Positions 4,158 through 6,050 of a stretch of DNA of 6,050 nucleotides are shown here, piece after piece (position 1 is the stretch's first letter; each line of letters opens with the position of its first letter). The notes beneath the pieces were generated by a model. That model had not been told where the DNA came from. It worked only from the letters and a program-made list of their open reading frames with translations, and did no database searches. Source of the DNA: Patulibacter sp050252545 (GTDB lineage Bacteria > Actinomycetota > Thermoleophilia > Solirubrobacterales > Solirubrobacteraceae); NCBI GenBank assembly GCA_050252545.1, contig JBFWKS010000269.1, positions 1 to 6,050 on the forward strand, written 5' to 3'. A program made the position numbers and the translations under genes.

Positions 4158-6031
4158 CGGACGACGATCCGCTGCGCACGACGCTGCGGGGCGTCTTCGG
4201 GTTCGACGGGTTCCGGCCCGGGCAGGAGGACGCGGCCCGCGCCGCCTTCGCGGGTCGCGACGCGCTGGTCGTCATGCCGACCGGGGCCGGCAAGTCCCTG
4301 ACCTACCAGTTGCCGGCGCTCTGCCGCGACGACCTGACGCTCGTCGTCTCGCCGCTGGTGTCGCTCATGCGCGACCAGGTCGACCAGCTCAACGCCCGGG
4401 TCGGGGAGCGCGCGCCGGCCGGTCTGCTCAGCGGCCAGCAGGACCCGTCCGAGAACCACGCCACGCTCGATCGCGCCGTCTCCGGGGATCTGCGGCTGCT
4501 GTACGTCGCTCCCGAGCGGTTCGGGTCCGGGGCGTTCCTCGACCGGATCCGTCGGGCCCGGGTCGGGCTCTTCGTCGTCGACGAGGCGCACTGCGTCAGT
4601 CAGTGGGGTCACGACTTCCGGCCGGACTACTTCCGCCTGGCCGACGCTGCCCGCTGGCTGGGGGTCACGTCGATCCTCGCCGCGACGGCGACGGCCACGC
4701 CGCAGGTGGCCGCCGACATCGAGCGCCGCCTGCGGCTCGACGGTCCCGTCCGGGTGCGCACCGGGTTCGACCGGCCCAACCTCACGTTCGCCGTCCGGCG
4801 CTGCGCGGGACGGGTGGAGCGCCGCGGCCGGTTGCTGAGCGCGCTACGGGCGACGTCCGCCCAGCCCGTCCTGCCGGCGATCGTCTACGCGGGTACGCGC
4901 GACAACGCCGACCGACTCGCGGCCGAGCTCGGTCCGGCGCTCGGGATCGAGGCCGTCGCCTACCACGCGGGGCTCGACCGCGAGGCACGCGACACGGCCC
5001 AGCGACGATTCATGGCGGGCGAGGTGCCACTCGTCTGCGCCACGAACGCGTTCGGGATGGGCGTCGACAAGGCGGACGTGCGGACCGTCGTCCACGACAG
5101 CGCCCCGGCGTCGGTCGAGGCGTGGTACCAGGAGGCGGGCCGGGCGGGCCGCGACGGGGCCCCGGCCCGCGCGATCCTGCTCGCCGACGGCCGGGACAAG
5201 GGCCTGCACCGCTTCTTCATCGACCGGGCCGAGACCGACGACGCGACCCTCGACCGGATCGCCGGCGGGATCGCCCGGGCCACCGTCGACGGGCGGTTCG
5301 ACGTCGGGATCGGCGAGCTCGACGGTGACGGCGACCGGGTGCGCGCGGTCGTCGGGCACCTGACCCAGGTCGGGATGGTCCAGCCGGCGCCCGGGCCACC
5401 GGACCGGGTCCGCGGTCGGTTGCTCGGGCCCTACGACGAGCGGATCCGCGGCGCCGTCGCGACGCTGGCCGGCGAGGCGCAGCAACAGCGGTGGGCGCAG
5501 TACCACACGCTCTGGCGCTTCGTGGAGTCGGACACCTGTCGCCGCCGGGCGGTGCTCGACCACTTCGGCGACCGCTCCGTGGTCGAGCACGACGACCTGA
5601 GCGTGCCCTGCTGCGACGCCTGCGTGCCGCTGGTGCTGCCCGACGCGGAGCCGCTGACCGGGAGCGACCCACGGGCAGCGGGGCGGCGTGCGTCGGCCGA
5701 TGCGCACGCGGCGGCCAGCCGGGCACGGTCCCGTCGCCGGACGCTGTCGGAGGACGAGGCGCGGATCGTCGACGCATCGATCCTCGAGGTCGCCGGCGAC
5801 GCCGACCCGGCGATCGGTCGTACCCGGATCGTCGAGGTGTTGCGCGGCGGACGCGCCCAGCGGCTGCTCGCCGGCGGCTACGACGGCCTGCCCGCCTACG
5901 CCCGCCACGCCGAGGTGCCCGCCCGGGCGATCCTGGAGCGCGTCGACGCGCTGTTGGATGCGGGCGACCTCGTCAGCAGCGACGGCCCCTACCCGGTCCT
6001 GACCTCGCCGGAGACCGCCGGTCGTCGGTAG
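4154..6031 (+). CDS. recQ: RecQ-family 3'-5' ATP-dependent DNA helicase, RQC domain but no HRDC
   Basis: This superfamily 2 helicase unwinds forks, D-loops and other branched DNA in repair and recombination. All core motifs are visible in its 625 residues: motif 0 FGFDGFRPGQ (15-24), Walker A MPTGAGKS (41-48), DEAH (143-146), the aromatic-rich loop (147-160), TATAT (178-182), motif V AFGMGVDK (299-306) and motif VI QEAGRAGRDG (326-335). About 75 residues (roughly 365-440), absent from E. coli RecQ, precede the zinc region and look like a small winged helix (RAVVGHLTQVGMV). The zinc cysteines are C462, C486, C487 and C490; the usual CxxCxxC is shortened to CCxxC. Residues about 531-620 resemble the RQC winged helix (GRTRIVEVLRGG, ending YPVL). 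No HRDC domain follows. The GTG start overlaps the purF stop as GTGA with no clear Shine-Dalgarno, indicating translational coupling. The rest of the frame is intact, and the stop is TAG at 6029-6031. Confidence 0.96.
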   Translation: MTDDDPLRTTLRGVFGFDGFRPGQEDAARAAFAGRDALVVMPTGAGKSLTYQLPALCRDDLTLVVSPLVSLMRDQVDQLNARVGERAPAGLLSGQQDPSENHATLDRAVSGDLRLLYVAPERFGSGAFLDRIRRARVGLFVVDEAHCVSQWGHDFRPDYFRLADAARWLGVTSILAATATATPQVAADIERRLRLDGPVRVRTGFDRPNLTFAVRRCAGRVERRGRLLSALRATSAQPVLPAIVYAGTRDNADRLAAELGPALGIEAVAYHAGLDREARDTAQRRFMAGEVPLVCATNAFGMGVDKADVRTVVHDSAPASVEAWYQEAGRAGRDGAPARAILLADGRDKGLHRFFIDRAETDDATLDRIAGGIARATVDGRFDVGIGELDGDGDRVRAVVGHLTQVGMVQPAPGPPDRVRGRLLGPYDERIRGAVATLAGEAQQQRWAQYHTLWRFVESDTCRRRAVLDHFGDRSVVEHDDLSVPCCDACVPLVLPDAEPLTGSDPRAAGRRASADAHAAASRARSRRRTLSEDEARIVDASILEVAGDADPAIGRTRIVEVLRGGRAQRLLAGGYDGLPAYARHAEVPARAILERVDALLDAGDLVSSDGPYPVLTSPETAGRR

Positions 6032-6050
6032 CCGGATCCGGACGACGCCC

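Noticed and set aside
4844..5908. Minus-strand 354-codon open frame
   Set aside because: It is antisense to recQ, with low-complexity composition and no recognisable domain.
6032..6041. CCGGATCCGG palindrome just after the recQ stop, as a terminator
   Set aside because: It has no loop and no U tract, and the window ends nine bases later, so nothing can be concluded.

Overview
The window is very GC-rich, with strong G/C preference at third codon positions, and suggests a high-GC actinobacterium. Three traits support this. The methionine aminopeptidase has the proline-rich N-terminal extension of actinobacterial type Ic enzymes. PurF reads VRGNT in its PRPP loop, as actinobacterial PurF does. 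The secreted protease ends in a Cys/Trp-containing Ig-like module of a kind common in secreted proteins of Thermoleophilia (Solirubrobacterales, Patulibacter, Conexibacter). Placement in Thermoleophilia is an inference, not a demonstration.

Layout. Positions 1-1207 (minus) hold most of a secreted S1-family serine protease whose 3' end lies beyond the left edge. Positions 1208-1637 are a 430-bp gene-free stretch unusually dense in repeats: a 12-bp palindrome, an exact 15-bp tandem duplication, 2.7 near-identical copies of a 72/73-bp unit carrying a hairpin and a poly-G tract, and a degenerate 24/25-bp duplication. Positions 1638-2507 (minus) encode a type I methionine aminopeptidase (map). A 207-bp divergent intergenic region follows. 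Then purF (2715-4157, plus) and a RecQ-family helicase (4154-6031, plus) overlap by four bases (GTGA) and probably share one transcript.

How the genes relate. PurF makes the committed step of purine synthesis. RecQ unwinds DNA in replication and repair and is apparently translationally coupled to purF. Map trims initiator methionine in the cytosol. The protease acts outside the membrane and probably belongs to a separate transcription unit. The genes are largely housekeeping. The most unusual material is the repeat array between map and the protease, followed by the likely leaderless map start, the purF-recQ coupling, and family-atypical residues in the protease pocket and the RecQ zinc site.
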